In this document: one piece after another, positions 1-11,505 of the stretch
Position numbering within the stretch: the first letter of the stretch is position 1
Layout: every line of letters starts with the position of its first letter
Assembly (NCBI RefSeq): GCF_018873765.1
Contig: NC_057921.1
Span: 27,005,784 to 27,069,783, forward strand
Source: Telopea speciosissima
Taxonomy: Eukaryota; Streptophyta; Magnoliopsida; Proteales; Proteaceae
Length of the DNA: 64,000 nucleotides
Direction: 5' to 3'
Position numbers and translations under genes: made by a program
The notes under the pieces: model-generated
What the model was told of the DNA's origin: nothing
What the model saw: only the letters and a program-made list of their open reading frames with translations
The model's database searches: none

Positions 1-588
1 TTGAGGAGTATGAGAGCAACTGGTTTGGTGAAATCATACCATTATCCAAACAAAATTGAGAAATATGCTTTTGAACATACTCAAGGGCATTATTAGATTT
101 GAAAATTTTAATAGAAACACCAAAATGTGTTTTTATTTTTTGATAAAAATTCTTGAATACATTAAGAAACTCAGTTCGATCTTGTAACAAGTAGACCCAA
201 GTAGAACGAGAGTATCATCTACAAAGGTGACAAAATAGTGGAAACCAAACCTGTTACTAACACAACACGGACCCCAAATATCTGAGTGAACTAAATGAAA
301 TAACAACAAACTACTAGGCACGCCACGAGAAGGAAAAGAAGATCTATGATGTTTGCCTAATTCACAGGCTTCGCATTCAAGACGAGTAATGGATTTGCAC
401 CTGGGAACCATAAGTTGCAGCTTGGACAAAGATAGATGACCAAGACGATAGTGCCATTGTAGAGGAGAAGAACCACTAGTAGATATAGCAGCAACGGTAG
501 ATGGGCCTGTGCTGTCCAAATAGTACAAAATAGCTTGCTCAACCCCACCCCCATTGTCTTCCTTGTTTGAAGGTCCTGAAAAACACAA
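1..588 (-). pseudogene. Copia GAG-pre-integrase and integrase N-terminal part, frameshifted
   Basis: The minus-strand frame 588-133 carries the GAG-pre-integrase signature (WHYRLGHLS), a zinc-binding CEACELGKHH motif and the start of the integrase core (HSDIWGP, then FVDD with the first catalytic Asp). Near position 225 the integrase similarity (STWVYLLQDRTEF) moves to another frame, so one or two bases were gained or lost. Further on, where Copia integrases have S-D-N around the second catalytic Asp, this copy reads SNNALEY near position 95. The enzyme would be inactive even without the frameshift. Confidence 0.85.
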
Positions 589-589
589 T

Positions 590-1892
590 AAGATAGGAAA
601 AAAGTGATAGAACAGTTTAGTGATTTAGTAATTTGGCTAACAGACAATAAGGAAAAAGGTAAACGAGGAATATGTAGAACAAATGACAAAGTCATGGATG
701 AAGTAGGAGAAAGAGTACCATGACCTGTCACTGTAGTAGTAGAACCATCAACAAGAATGACTGGAGAAGACTGACGAATTTTAGAAAGAGAAGTAAATAA
801 ATCAGCCTTACCTGTCATGTGGGAGGAAGCACCAGAATCTATGATCCAGGGAGTGGTGGTAGTAAGAAAGGCTGAATTAATTGTGTGAGTAAGAGTGGTA
901 GTGGGAGGGGCTGTAGTGGCTTCAAGTTGTTGTGATCGTTTCAGGATCTGACTATAATCATCACATGAAATAGACACAGTGGAAGCAACTTCAGGTGTAG
1001 ACATTGGGTCACCAGAATGTATCTTCTCAAGAGTATGGTCGGTCATAGTAGTATTGGCCAACTCATTGGCCCACTCAAGCTTTCCATGCTTAGCCCAACA
1101 AGTATCAACAGTATGATTCTGTCTGCCACAATGGATGCAACAACGGTTAGACTTATCAATTTGCTGTCCACCACGTCCACCAGTACCACAGCCACGACCT
1201 CTTCCTTGGCCTCGACCATGACTAGGAAAGGAAGAACCACGGCCCCTACCAGTAATAAATGCTGAACTTTCCTTTGGAGAAGAAGAGGAATTAGCCTTAG
1301 TAGATGTAGATGTAGATATACGCTGAAGACAAGAAAAGGTTTCATTCAATGATGGGACTTTCTCACCAGCTAGAAGGTGACTCTTAATCGACTGAAAATC
1401 AGGATGAAGATCGGCAAGGAATTTAGCAACATGAAATTCTACCCGTTGGAGTTTCAGCTGCTCCAAGTCAGTAGTGAGTGGTTGATGGACTTGAAGTTTC
1501 TCAATAATCCCCTTGTAGCTAAGTAGTCTTTCATATAACTCATAAGTACAAGAGATATTTTTCTCCTAGGAGAAACTTTTCTTCAAGTCATTCCATACTC
1601 CCTTGGTAGTCTTGTGAAACATAACATTGGCAGTAATGGAGGATTCAATACTATTCCATTACTAGATTTTGAGTATGGAGTTTTCACGCATCCAATCATC
1701 ATGTGTTGTAAATGAAGTGGGATCTTTAGGATCAACAATGGAGTGATCGTTCATAAGATATTTCATTTTTTCATTGGCATGAATATAAACAAGTACAACT
1801 TGTGACCACAACATATAATTAGAAACACCATTAAGCTTAATATTGATAACATGGACATGGACACTTTCCACAGTAGGCTTTGAATCAGCCAT
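590..1892 (-). pseudogene. Copia gag, zinc knuckle and aspartic protease, broken
   Basis: The likely start is the ATG ending at 1892 (MADSKPTVES), followed by a Copia gag N-terminus (LNGVSNYMLWSQ). Stop codons near 1662 interrupt it, and the frame resumes from 1466. The later part has a Gly/Arg-rich stretch, a CCHC zinc knuckle (CIHCGRQNHTVDTCWAKH) around 1095-1150 and the protease active site WIIDSGASSHMTG around 805-845. Gag packages the RNA, the knuckle binds it and the protease cuts the polyprotein. A frame change near 580-600 separates this part from integrase. Confidence 0.85.
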
Positions 1893-2404
1893 CACCGAAA
1901 TTAGTAGCAACCACAGAGTTGAAAACCAAGGAGAAGCAGCAGCAGTAGCAGGTAAGCACCAGAAGTCGAGCAGAGCAATAGAAGTAAAAAAAACACAAAA
2001 AATATGCAGGGCTAAATACCTTAAACAATTAGTGCACGATTGCTGTAGATGGAGAAGAGTAGAGCCCCAAAAAACTTACTCTGATCAGCAGGCCTGATCA
2101 GTCTTAAGTGGCAGATGGAGGGTACAAAAAAAGTTCAGAAAATAGAGTATCCACCAGGTGTAGAGAGCAAAAAAACTATAGAAGAAAATCCAACCAGTAG
2201 AAGACTTCAAACTCTGGATCGAGTGAAGTACTAGTAGAAGCCAATGATCTCTGAAAAATTCATCCACATCATGTGGTGGACAATGGAATAAAGTTGATGA
2301 CTTGTTGCTGAAGAAAAACCCAATAACAGAGGAGCCGCAAGCACCATAGTAGTAGAAAATCGATCTCTTTCTTCAATATTTCTTCATGGATCGATGTGAA
2401 TAGG

Positions 2405-2427
2405 TAGTAGTAGTAGTAGTAGTAGTA
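2405..2427. repeat. (TAG)n microsatellite
   Basis: About eight TAG units in a row, inside the untranslated leader of the Copia element. Confidence 0.9.
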
Positions 2428-2528
2428 TGCAGCCCTAGTTTACTTTATATCATTAATAACTAGGGCAAAGCTGTGTGAGAATTACCAAGAAACCAGAATC
2501 GAAGGAGAAAGGAGTTACTGGTTTGTAT

Positions 2529-2540
2529 GCTCTGATACCA
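2529..2540 (-). promoter_or_regulatory. Copia primer-binding site (initiator tRNA-Met type)
   Basis: On the minus strand this reads TGGTATCAGAGC, the standard plant retrotransposon site complementary to the 3' end of initiator tRNA-Met. It directly abuts sequence ending in TAACA, the expected CA end of a 5' LTR lying to the right. Confidence 0.85.
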
Positions 2541-3480
2541 TGTTACGGGGATGGGTTTCTAAAGATGGTTCATCAACATTTGAGTGTTCCAGACTTCTCA
2601 ATGATTGAGTTAATACTTTGATTTCTGCAACACTCAAAGAGTGTGTTCCGCCGTTGTGCGTTTTAAGGTTTCTCTGCCATTATCGTGTTAGGGTTTCTCC
2701 GTCGTTGGGTGTGTTAGGATTTCTCCGCCTTAGTGTGTGTAATCCATACTTCTCCTCTTCTTCTCTGCTCCTTCCACCATGATCCTTGGAACCACCACTG
2801 GTGACGATGCCGATGATGTCGACGATGATGACAACAAACTTGCCTGGAAAAGCACCCCCTTTTATGGATCATCATCGCTACGCCTTCCACCCTACTTCCA
2901 TGCCCTCTGTGCCTGGCCCCCTTCTGCTTTGCTGAGACTATCGTCGGCTCTGAAGCTCCAACCGACGTTTAATCTTCACAATCTCTCTCTTGTCGCCAGA
3001 TGAAGCTCCACTCGTCGATCCAACAAATCCTTACAGATCTATTTAAAAGTAGGTTGTGACAACGGTTCTGGTGGCCTTCTTGCTGTCGGTCAAAGCTCCA
3101 CTCGTCTATCCAGTCGACCTTTGTCGATCCGACAAGTCTGTTTGAAAGTAGGTTATGGCAGCGTGTCAACACGCATAGGCAGTTTGGCGTTGGACTGTTC
3201 GGCATGTATGGGCCCCCTCTATTGGCACGCATGTGCATGCTCTTAATTTTTGCTGTGTCTACAGCTTTTTATCTTGGGAAGGGGTTGTGACCCATCCCCT
3301 AATCTAGATGACCTAGTCAATGGCATGTGAGACCGGGTCAATCTCCAATCCTTGATTTTGGATATCGTATATTTGTACCTTGTGTTTATCATGCTCTCTA
3401 TCTTTTTTATGTATCTTGATTTCTTTTGTTTGGCGTTGGGCACACATGAATGAATAGCCTTCTTTCTAGCAAAAAAACAA
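2541..3480 (-). other. Probable Copia 5' LTR and adjoining LINE-like tail, boundaries unresolved
   Basis: The segment begins at the LTR edge set by the primer-binding site (plus strand TGTTACGGGG), so at least its left part should be LTR. I could not find the other LTR end. A direct repeat sits at about 3004-3055 and 3092-3155 (both contain GCTCCACTCGTC followed by a GATCC-rich stretch and AAAGTAGGTT). The right end runs into a poly(A)-like tract (3471-3486), which looks like the tail of a retroposed sequence. No convincing gene is present. Confidence 0.4.
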
Positions 3481-3492
3481 AAAAAGATATCA

Positions 3493-3813
3493 TGTTACAA
3501 CATCAGAATATAAAAACCAACAGCAGGGAGAGACAAGGAGACGAAGAAGGAGAGAAGATAAGAAGAGAAGCTGTTGAGAGAACTCACAGCCTATGCATTC
3601 TCTTCTCTCCCAGATCTTATTTATAATAATAGAAGAGAAGGATTACAATGAGAACTTTCCTAATTAGAATAGGAAAGAAAATAAAAGAAAAAATCTCCTA
3701 GGAAGCACAACTACCTACTAAAAATAGTAGGAATAAAAATAGAAATTAAATAGTCCACGATAAAGGGACTCCTTCTATCGTGGCTTACAGAAGTGGGCCC
3801 CAATTTCTTAACA
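3493..3813 (-). mobile_element. Copia LTR, isolated or truncated copy
   Basis: The segment begins TGTTACAACA and ends TTCTTAACA, as a minus-strand LTR would. A damaged primer-binding-site remnant (GATATCA) lies just before it. On the minus strand a TATA box (TATAAATA) lies near 3620-3630. No matching 5-bp target duplication was seen and no internal region follows, so it is probably a remnant. Confidence 0.55.
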
Positions 3814-5639
3814 TAGGGGTTAAGCTCAAGTGAAAGATATAATGTTGGATTTCAAACTTAAGATAACTCTAATGTCTCAGGACAATAACCCACTAAGAAA
3901 TAAAAGAAAATTGTCGATAACAGATGAAGCAAGTATCAGTGTTAACTATGATGGGATTACTTAAGAAATACTTAACCAAGTAAACTTCGGTTACATGTTT
4001 TTGATTGGGAAAAAACAAGCTTTTGTTAAGCTTGTATTCCTATTATTAATAAGTTGATAGTTGCAACAACCTTGAATAACATGCCATCTTTTGGATTCTA
4101 TAACAATTGTCAAGTGTTTGAGTGATGATATTTGCCTAGATACCTTTGCCTTGTTTACCTTTGACTACAGAAGAAATTCTAGGTATAGATTGGATTTCTT
4201 TCTTATTGCTCCTCTTTTTCTCTCTCTTTCTCCAATGGTTAAGTTCATTGAAGTGCAAGATCTCAATTAAGGGTAGCACAGATTCTGGCATGTATTGGAA
4301 AATGACAAAGAATTTAAATGAGCTCAGATGTCGGTTGGGATGCATTTTTTTTAATTTAGATGTAAAAACTTCTAGTGGCTGTAACTTTGAGCTAGGATGT
4401 CAGATTAGGATGCATGTTTTATTATTTAGATGTAAAAACTTCCATAGGCGGCTTGCCCCTCTTGATTTGCAAAAAAACCTTTTGTTGTTTCTCAAATTTT
4501 ATTTTATAACTCTGTTGGAAGGGGTTTTCATAAAATTTTCTTCCGTAACTCATAGAATATCCATGCATTGAGAGAATGAAATATGACTAAGAAACCTACA
4601 ATCCACCTATGTCAATAAGGAACATCTAAATTGAGGAAATCAAAGTTTTCAAAACAACAAGGACTTTATGATAAATAACTTAAAGGAAAAAGAACACTAC
4701 TCGATCACGTGGTCCCTGTGCCTAGACACGAGTGCACGAATTTATTGTCCCATCCTTTGTGAAATAAAAAAACCCATCCAAGTTGATATCCATGCGCGTG
4801 CTCTCATTGGGCCCTATGCTGGTCCAGGGGCTACACGACCAAGCAACGATCTCTTGCCCATAATTTAATTAAGGAATTAAATAACATTATGAATTCTTTG
4901 TTGTGATTGTTAGTTATTTTGTTTCCAACTATAATGTCATTACTTCACTCTTGATAGACAACTCTTATACCATTTTACACTTTATAGCTTAGAAAAGAAA
5001 ATGTGTAAGCATATATGTCTTAAGGAAAACGGTTGGGCACATCACCAATGTACCGTAACCCATCCAAGTTCATTGACCCCCTGCCCTTCTTGTATGATAC
5101 CCTATCCCACATCCCCATTGGTGCCACCTGCTTGTTTACCATACATGGGCGATGTGCCTATCCGTCTCCATGTCTTAATTATACATTTTTTTTTATGTTG
5201 AGTGAAAGAAGCTTACATTTCTTTGTCATCACACCTATAATAACTAACGCTAATATGCTCCTTTTCTTTGAGAGAGAGAGAGAACTGGTGGTGGTGGGTA
5301 CCCAAACATTGGTTTAAAAAGTAAAATTGAAATTCTATTTTGATTTAGAACTAAACCTGTTAAGAAAGTACCCCAAATTTCGCTTTTAAAATATAAGATG
5401 CCCCAAACATCACTTTCGCAAACTTAGGGTACATCAGATGTAATTTACCCTAAAAAAAAAGGGAAAAAGAACTCTAATTAGTGGTGTTTTCCTATGCCTT
5501 CTCACAGGGCAGCTTGAAATGATGCCTCTACCCCCTAGATAGATACCCAGGTGTGTTCCCCTATTGGCCCAGAAGCTTGTGTAGAGGCCATTCGACCAAG
5601 TAGAGATCTGTTGCCTTAAAAAAAGAAAAAAAAGAGGAG
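3814..5639. other. Intergenic, AT-rich, with degenerate short repeats
   Basis: No gene recognised. A diverged tandem duplication of about 70 bp lies at roughly 4325-4455 (both copies contain TTTAGATGTAAAAACTTC). Three loosely related segments lie at about 4685-4870, 5030-5180 and 5500-5634; two share AACCCATCCAAGTT and two share a CGACCAAG-(N)-GATCT block near their right ends. The last one ends in an A-rich tail. These may be SINE-like relics. A GA microsatellite is at about 5270-5283. Confidence 0.4.
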
Positions 5640-6211
5640 TAATCCCTTATGTTATCAGTTTGGTGGTTTCGGGTAAAGAGGTGCTTATTAAATCTGTGCC
5701 TACTAATATCTTTATCTGATGTCTATGTTTTTGCTTCTCATTTTTATCCGAATGAAACTAAATAAGCTTCTTAAATAATTTTGGTGGAAGGATGACTCGG
5801 GAAAAGGGTCTCTTGGATTTGATGGGACAATCTTTGTTAGAGTAAATTTGGGGGGGGGGGGGGTTGGAATTCCGTGATTTCCATTGTTTTAACATGGTGC
5901 ACTCTCCCTCGCAAAAGTTGGCAGACCCTTATGAACATGGATGCCTTGTGAGTCCGTATCCTTAAAGGAAAATATTTTCCCACTCCTTTTTTTTTGGAGG
6001 CTAGCTCAAGGAATTCTTGCTCATGGGCTTGGCATAGCCTTTTACAAGGCCACTCCTTATTTGTTCACGATCTTCGTTGATCTATTGATGATGAAAATCA
6101 ACTGATATCTACAGGGACTTATGGGTTCCCATCCTCCCGAGTGGTAAGATTGTCTCTCCTAGCCGATATGAATCTATCTGATGGGTGGATGACCTAATTT
6201 TAAGGACATCC
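5640..6211 (+). pseudogene. LINE (L1-type) ORF2 fragment, left piece
   Basis: Conceptual translation, with frame changes, shows the region after reverse transcriptase in plant LINEs: a GKEVLIKSV-like stretch, then a segment like LLAKxxWRLL-xxxxLWxRxLKGKYFP (seen as VRILKGKYFPTPFF), then SCSWAWHSLLQG. It is 5'-truncated next to an A-rich tract and contains a 14-base G run (5850-5863). It stops at 6211, where a solo LTR is inserted, and continues at 9944. Many stop codons. Confidence 0.75.
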
Positions 6212-9200
6212 TGTCACACCCCTATCCCACACGAGGGATATAAAAGTGAAATACTCGGGCATGATTGGGATGACACGTGTCACCTAACCATAACACCAAG
6301 ATCCTGATGCTTTGGCTTGGATCACAGTCAAACTAACATAATACCATAGGCAATAGGGGTGTCAACCGGTCAGGCTCAGTCGGTCTTGGTCGGGCCTAGC
6401 CGGGCCTCACCAATTTTATAGGCTGCACCGTGACCGACTGTTTAGGCATTCGGGTTTGCCTTGGGCCGGCATGGTACGGTTTCATTTCGGTTGGTTAGTG
6501 TTTGGTCTTTAATCGGGGCAGTCTTATTCGGGCTAAAGGGGCCTAAACTGGGTCCAAAATGGGCTAAGGAGCCGTTTAACTCTAAATGGTCTCTAAACGG
6601 TGTGGGCTTACTAATTGACATGCAACCAGAATTTTAAGTTCAAACCATCACATCGTTGGGCAGTCACGGTACACCTCAACTCAAAGTCAAATAAAGCTTA
6701 TCCGAACTAAAATAGCACCACAATATCAAATAGAAGCACATCTAATAAAGTAAGTAGAGGGAAAAATAATAGCATCACAACACCGAATAGATACATAACT
6801 AACAAAGTAAGTAGAGGGAAATAAAAAAATAGTAGCACAACACCGAATAGAAGCACATCTAACAAAGTAGATCAAAAAACTAAAACTAGACCTCATCTCA
6901 CCTACGTTAAGTGTATCAAACCAATAAATCTCAAAGACCAACAAAGAAACAAACAAAAAAAGGAAATTTGGAGGGAAGGGGAGAGGAAGTTTATAAGTTA
7001 AAGGGTCGGGCTGTAACCGGGCGGTCTAGGTCGGGCCTGGAATTGATCGGTCCGGTCGGGCGCCCGATGGGATAGGACCCCACATCGGGACCGCTTGATT
7101 ACTAAATGTGTCAGGCTTAATCGGGCCGGGCTTTAACTAGGGGGGCTCAATCGAGCCTGGCAGCCCGGGCCTGGAATTGACACCCCTAATAGGCAATATC
7201 AGAGTGCGGAGAACGAGAAATAATATATGTTTCTAATCAAAAGGATGATAGCGGAAGCGTTTAAAGTATATAGTTACAGGATGTTCTAAATGATAATACT
7301 GCCATCTTACATTTCCCAAAAAGACCATCACATAACTACACAAGAAGTAAATGTATAACAAAAGTTTATAAAAGGGCAAAGCCCCAAAAAGAATAAAAAA
7401 GGGGACAAGTCCTCAACTCAAGGTGCCCCGAAGGCACAATCGTAATAGGGACAGTCGTTGCCATGATCCTCAACCACTGGCTCCGACTCCTCAACCCCAA
7501 TACAATCATAATCACCAAAATGAACCTCAAGGTTCGCCAAGTAGCCCTCATCTGCGAACAAATCCAAAAGTGTGCACAAAAGGGGGTAAGTAAGCTCCAC
7601 TGAGCTTAGTGAGGGTATGGGGGACATACAAGTAAATAAAAATAATCCATGATGCATGAATCATTATCCAATTAGCCACCTAACAAACATGTCTAAGTCA
7701 TTAGGTTCTTGCTACGACAATAACTCGGGAGACATCGTCGGGTCACTTATGCAATCGTCGAGATATCACCTCAATTGTTACCTTGGGCTCAAACCGGTCG
7801 AAGCCACATGCCACCTAGAGGCAGACCTTGATAACTAAGGACCAACCTTGACTGGCCTCGAATCACTGCTCAGGCACACATGGCTCCTTGATTACCCAAC
7901 ACCTAACCCCTATTGGTAAGGGTCGTAGCAAGGGGATACATTACCCTAACCACATGATACTATATGGATCTATCGTGTCAAGAGGTAATCCAGGTGTGTC
8001 AAAGACCCATACCATCTATCGGCCCGTTACCAACATGTCACGGCACATGACATTGAATTATAACACAGTGCGTGATTCCAATAGCACATAATCACCAATA
8101 CACATACATTCCGTTAACTATAATCGAAACATAATATAAATATACAAGATTGATATATGAATGATAATGGCATACATCGTATATTGTAATGTCAACACTC
8201 CCAAATTAAATTCAAAACCTGAACCCACTCACCGAAAGGCTTAAGAGTTGAAATTTAGGTTCGTCGTTCAAAGTCTGTTTAGTACGTCTCCTTACACAAG
8301 TGTTGATGCCTAAGAGGGTGAGGAAGAGTATTAGAAATAGTAGGTGGGGTCCCAAGAGAATCCCCTTAGGGTTGCTTAAGGCTAGGGCCTTTAGAACAGG
8401 AATGGTTGCACGGGTGGTTACACAAGCAACTTGCAACCGCCCAAGTATGAGCTCTCGGGTGGATAGCAGTTTCAAGGGCGGTTTCACATTTACTGTGCAC
8501 CCGGCCCTATGACCGCCCACTGGCAGAGCCTAACGGTTGAACACCCGGTTACAACCAGTCGTGTGACCACCCAAGGTAAAATACTAAGCCCAATGGTTTT
8601 ACGGGCGATTGTAAGGACAACCTTACAATCGGCCGTGCGACCACCTTAGGTAAGACCCAAAATTTGAAGGGCCTCACCTCCCCAACACATTCCACTTGGG
8701 CTTTAATGCTCCAAGGGCTAGCAGAAGGTATCCTATGGTCCACTAGGGTCTTATTAAACCATTCAATCCAAAGGTTCCAAGGGAACCAATGGATCGAATC
8801 ACCAAGCTTCAAAATCTAGGGTTTTGGGTGTTTGAAACCCTAGGATCAAGAGAGGGTTCAAAGAGAGGTCTTAAGGGATGTAATTAGAGGGCAATGCCCT
8901 ATGAAGAGGGTCCAATGAAAGATTAAGGCCATATCTTCGGTTCCAAGTGGAACCCTAGGTCAAACCCACCCATTAGTGCCCCAAAACTCAAAACAGAAAT
9001 AGAGGGGAGAGGGGATCAGATGTCCAAGAGCTTACCTAGCCAAGGGGAAGAAGCTCCAAGGGTTGCCTTCCTTGTGGGGTCCAAGCTCCACCAATCTCCT
9101 TTCTTCCCTCCCTTCTCTCTCTCCTCCTTAATTCCACGATTTGGGTAGGTAGAAAATGGTGAATGAGCAATGAATGGCCATTAATCGCTATTTATAGTAA

Positions 9201-9938
9201 GGTCCCACTTAGGGCTTGTTTGGCTAGGGTCTTAAGTGCTTAAACTCATTTAACACCCAAGTTGGGCCTTGTAGGCCTACACCCTTGGCTTTAAATGGTG
9301 AGGATGGATGAGTGGTGGGGTCCACCATGTCCGGGGGTACTAATCCTATGCCCGGAACATGGGATTAGTGGGTCCCACATAAGAACCATTTCAAAAGAGG
9401 TTTAACAGCACTGGCAGTTGCAAGGCCGGTTGCATCAGCAGCCTTACAACTGCCCTTTCAACCGTCCATAGAGAAAAGGGCTATTTATAAAGCTTTTGCT
9501 CGCGGGCTTTGGCACACACTTCAATGGCTTATAGAGAAGTGTGAACAAGCAACAATTAGGGTTAGGAACTTACCCCTCGCGTGGTCTCCTTGCCCATCAA
9601 AGTGTGCCTTGTCAGGCCTCGAAGAGTTTCCTCATTTCAGTGCATACTTCACAAAAGTATTACGGGTCTAGGTGGCACGACATCGGGTTCTCCTTTCGAA
9701 ACTCCTCACTTCCGGGGTTCATGCTTGGAGGGTAGTCGGTGAAATCATCTTCAATGAATTTCCCCCCACTCCTGATTGAGGAATCTATCCTCGACAGCCA
9801 ATCTAGTGTGTTGATCGATGACCTTATGACTTGGCTTGATGATCATCGCATACAAATCACCAGCATAGGTGGCAACTTCATCTACGTGGCACAAAATAAA
9901 TAATCAAAATATTAGGGTCCCGGGTTACGGGTATAACA
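6212..9938 (-). mobile_element. Solo LTR of a Gypsy-type retrotransposon with CATCC target duplication
   Basis: The segment begins TGTCACACCC and ends GGTATAACA, with identical CATCC at 6207-6211 and 9939-9943. Removing the nested MITE and its duplication leaves about 2.9 kb. A TATA box on the minus strand (TATAAATA, about 9189-9196) and the ends (TGTTATACCCG ... GGGTGTGACA when read on minus) support minus orientation. No gag or pol was found, and the flanking LINE reading resumes outside it, so it looks like the product of LTR-LTR recombination. Its ends resemble those of the 3-kb LTRs at 26593 and 34574. Confidence 0.8.
6354..7188. mobile_element. Non-autonomous hAT element (835 bp) with 8-bp target duplication
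   Basis: Terminal inverted repeats TAGGGGTGTCAA and TTGACACCCCTA are perfect, and the flanks 6346-6353 and 7189-7196 are both ATAGGCAA. Eight-base duplications and this terminus are typical of plant hAT elements. Both subterminal regions are rich in CGGGC/GGGCC motifs. The centre (about 6725-6870) has a short tandem repeat of about 65-70 bp. There is no transposase, so movement would have needed an enzyme supplied from elsewhere. Confidence 0.93.
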
Positions 9939-11215
9939 CATCCCTTCAATGGAATATGCCCCTTCTCCGTGCTCTTTTTTTTTGTTGCTAAATGAGGTTC
10001 AGGCGATAGTGCAAATTCCTCTTTGATCTTTCTCATCTACTGATAGTTGGATTTGGGGCTAACAAATAATGGGAAATTCTCGGTTAAATCCGCATATCAT
10101 GTAGCATTTCAAATTCACTTAGGTTTATCCTTGGGCAACAATTCCTCTTCTAGTCCTAGGTTTTGGTCCACCCTTTGGTATCTGAATATTTTGCCTAAGC
10201 TGCAACTTTTCTTGTGACGATGTTGTGTAAATGCTGTTGCAGTTCCCAACTTTTATTCCATTGATCTCTATATATTTTTATCTCTTTGCCCTTTATGTCA
10301 TATGTAGGAAGAATCGGTGGTTCATGTGTTTTCTTAAACGCTCTTTTTGCAGTTTCTTGTTGGAAAGCTTCTCGTTCCATTTGGATACATCATTATTTCC
10401 TTATGAGGAATTTTGTGCATGGCTTTCCATTCTTTTATTTTTTCTTTCAGAATTCAAGGATGTTGTTGACCAAAATGATTACCATATTCAATGGTCATCT
10501 TTATTGTGATAAATTTGGAAGTCTCGTTACAAGGTACTATTTAATTTTGAGTAATTAAATCTTCATTTGACTATTTCAGCTTTTTTGTATACGATTGAAG
10601 AGAATACAATAGGTAATGGCTAGTCTTATTTCTAATGGTTTATTTTCATAAGGCAACTTTCCTATTTTTTCAGGTTCATCCCTTAATAATCCTAATTTAG
10701 GTTGGGACTCTGCAATTGATTTTACAAATGGAGTTCGTCATCAAAGAAAGGGGCAAGAGGAACTATTCTCTTCGATCAGGGCAGGCGCTTCATTGGTGCT
10801 CATTGTAAAGTTGGTTGGAGTTTCTCTACAGCTGTTCAGGAAGCTAAGGGAATTAGGGATGCTCTCTTTTTGTCCCGCGCTTTGGAGATCAGGCGTATCA
10901 TGATCTTTTCTAACTATTCAAGTGTTATCAAGGCCTTGAATGGTGCTTCCTTGGGCATGGATTGTGCGACGACAACTATTATTTAGGATATGTTGTCTAT
11001 TACTCAAGAGTTGATCATCTAGATCTTTGTTTTGTTACTAGATCGTCAAATTGGGAAGCTCACTACCTCACTTTGGGCTCTTTGAAATTCTGGTTGTCAA
11101 AACCTGGTGGCTCTCTCCACCTCCTTTTCTTGTAAACTTTGCTTTCCTCGGAAGAGGTTCTCCTTGTCTATCTTCACATAATATAATTCTTAGTTTCATG
11201 TCAAAAATAAAAAAA
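9939..11215 (+). pseudogene. LINE ORF2 fragment, right piece: zf-RVT region and RNase H, with A-rich 3' end
   Basis: This continues the piece ending at 6211. Conceptual translation gives DSWIWG then a GKFSVKSAYH-like motif, a region with WKSRYKVLFN (the LINE WxIWxxRN motif) and a C-terminal RVT_3-type RNase H segment near 10790-10940 (VGWSFSTAVQEAKGIRDALF, SNYSSVIKALNG). It ends near 11190-11220 in an A-rich tract, as a LINE 3' end should. Frame is lost many times, so it is a relic. Confidence 0.8.
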
Positions 11216-11505
11216 ATAAAAAAAATTTTGTGGTTTCAAGGAAGATGAACTGAAGATATCTAAGAGAAAGCCTGTTGAAATCACAACTCTACACAACATT
11301 AATTGGAGAACTTTCCAATCTCTGAAAAGAATGGATCTCTGTCTAATAATGGGACTAAAATGATGTTGAAAACGCACTCAAGTTTCAACCTTCAGTTGGG
11401 CAACTTCCATTAGTTTGATGAGAGATATTGAATGTGCTTTTGCGCTTCGCCATAAAATGTGGAGCATTATTTGAATGGAATTTTCAATTATTTCTAGCAA
11501 CTCTT
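11216..11505. other. No feature seen
   Basis: Unique-looking AT-rich sequence between the 3' ends of two oppositely oriented LINE relics. Confidence 0.5.

Larger units (their letters stand above)
1..2540 (-). mobile_element. Decayed Ty1/Copia retrotransposon, 5' half, cut by the window edge
   Basis: Read on the minus strand from 2540 to 1, the order is primer-binding site, gag, zinc knuckle, protease, then the start of integrase, which is the Copia order (integrase before reverse transcriptase). RT and RNase H would lie left of position 1. The coding frame is broken by at least two frameshifts and by stop codons near 1662, so this copy cannot make a full polyprotein. The right-hand LTR boundary was not resolved. 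Confidence 0.9.

Noticed and set aside
2529..2540. TGGTATCAGAGC as a possible tRNA gene remnant
   Set aside because: Its position at an LTR edge shows it is a primer-binding site; no tRNA cloverleaf sequence surrounds it.
3493..3813. A complete solo LTR with target duplication
   Set aside because: The flanking bases do not match, so I list it only as an LTR remnant.
4136..5317. ORFs of 66-141 residues in the AT-rich intergenic region
   Set aside because: No domain, no codon-like composition, and they overlap degenerate repeats.
7418..8812. Short ORFs of 60-100 residues on both strands
   Set aside because: They lie in the solo LTR, overlap each other on opposite strands and match no family.
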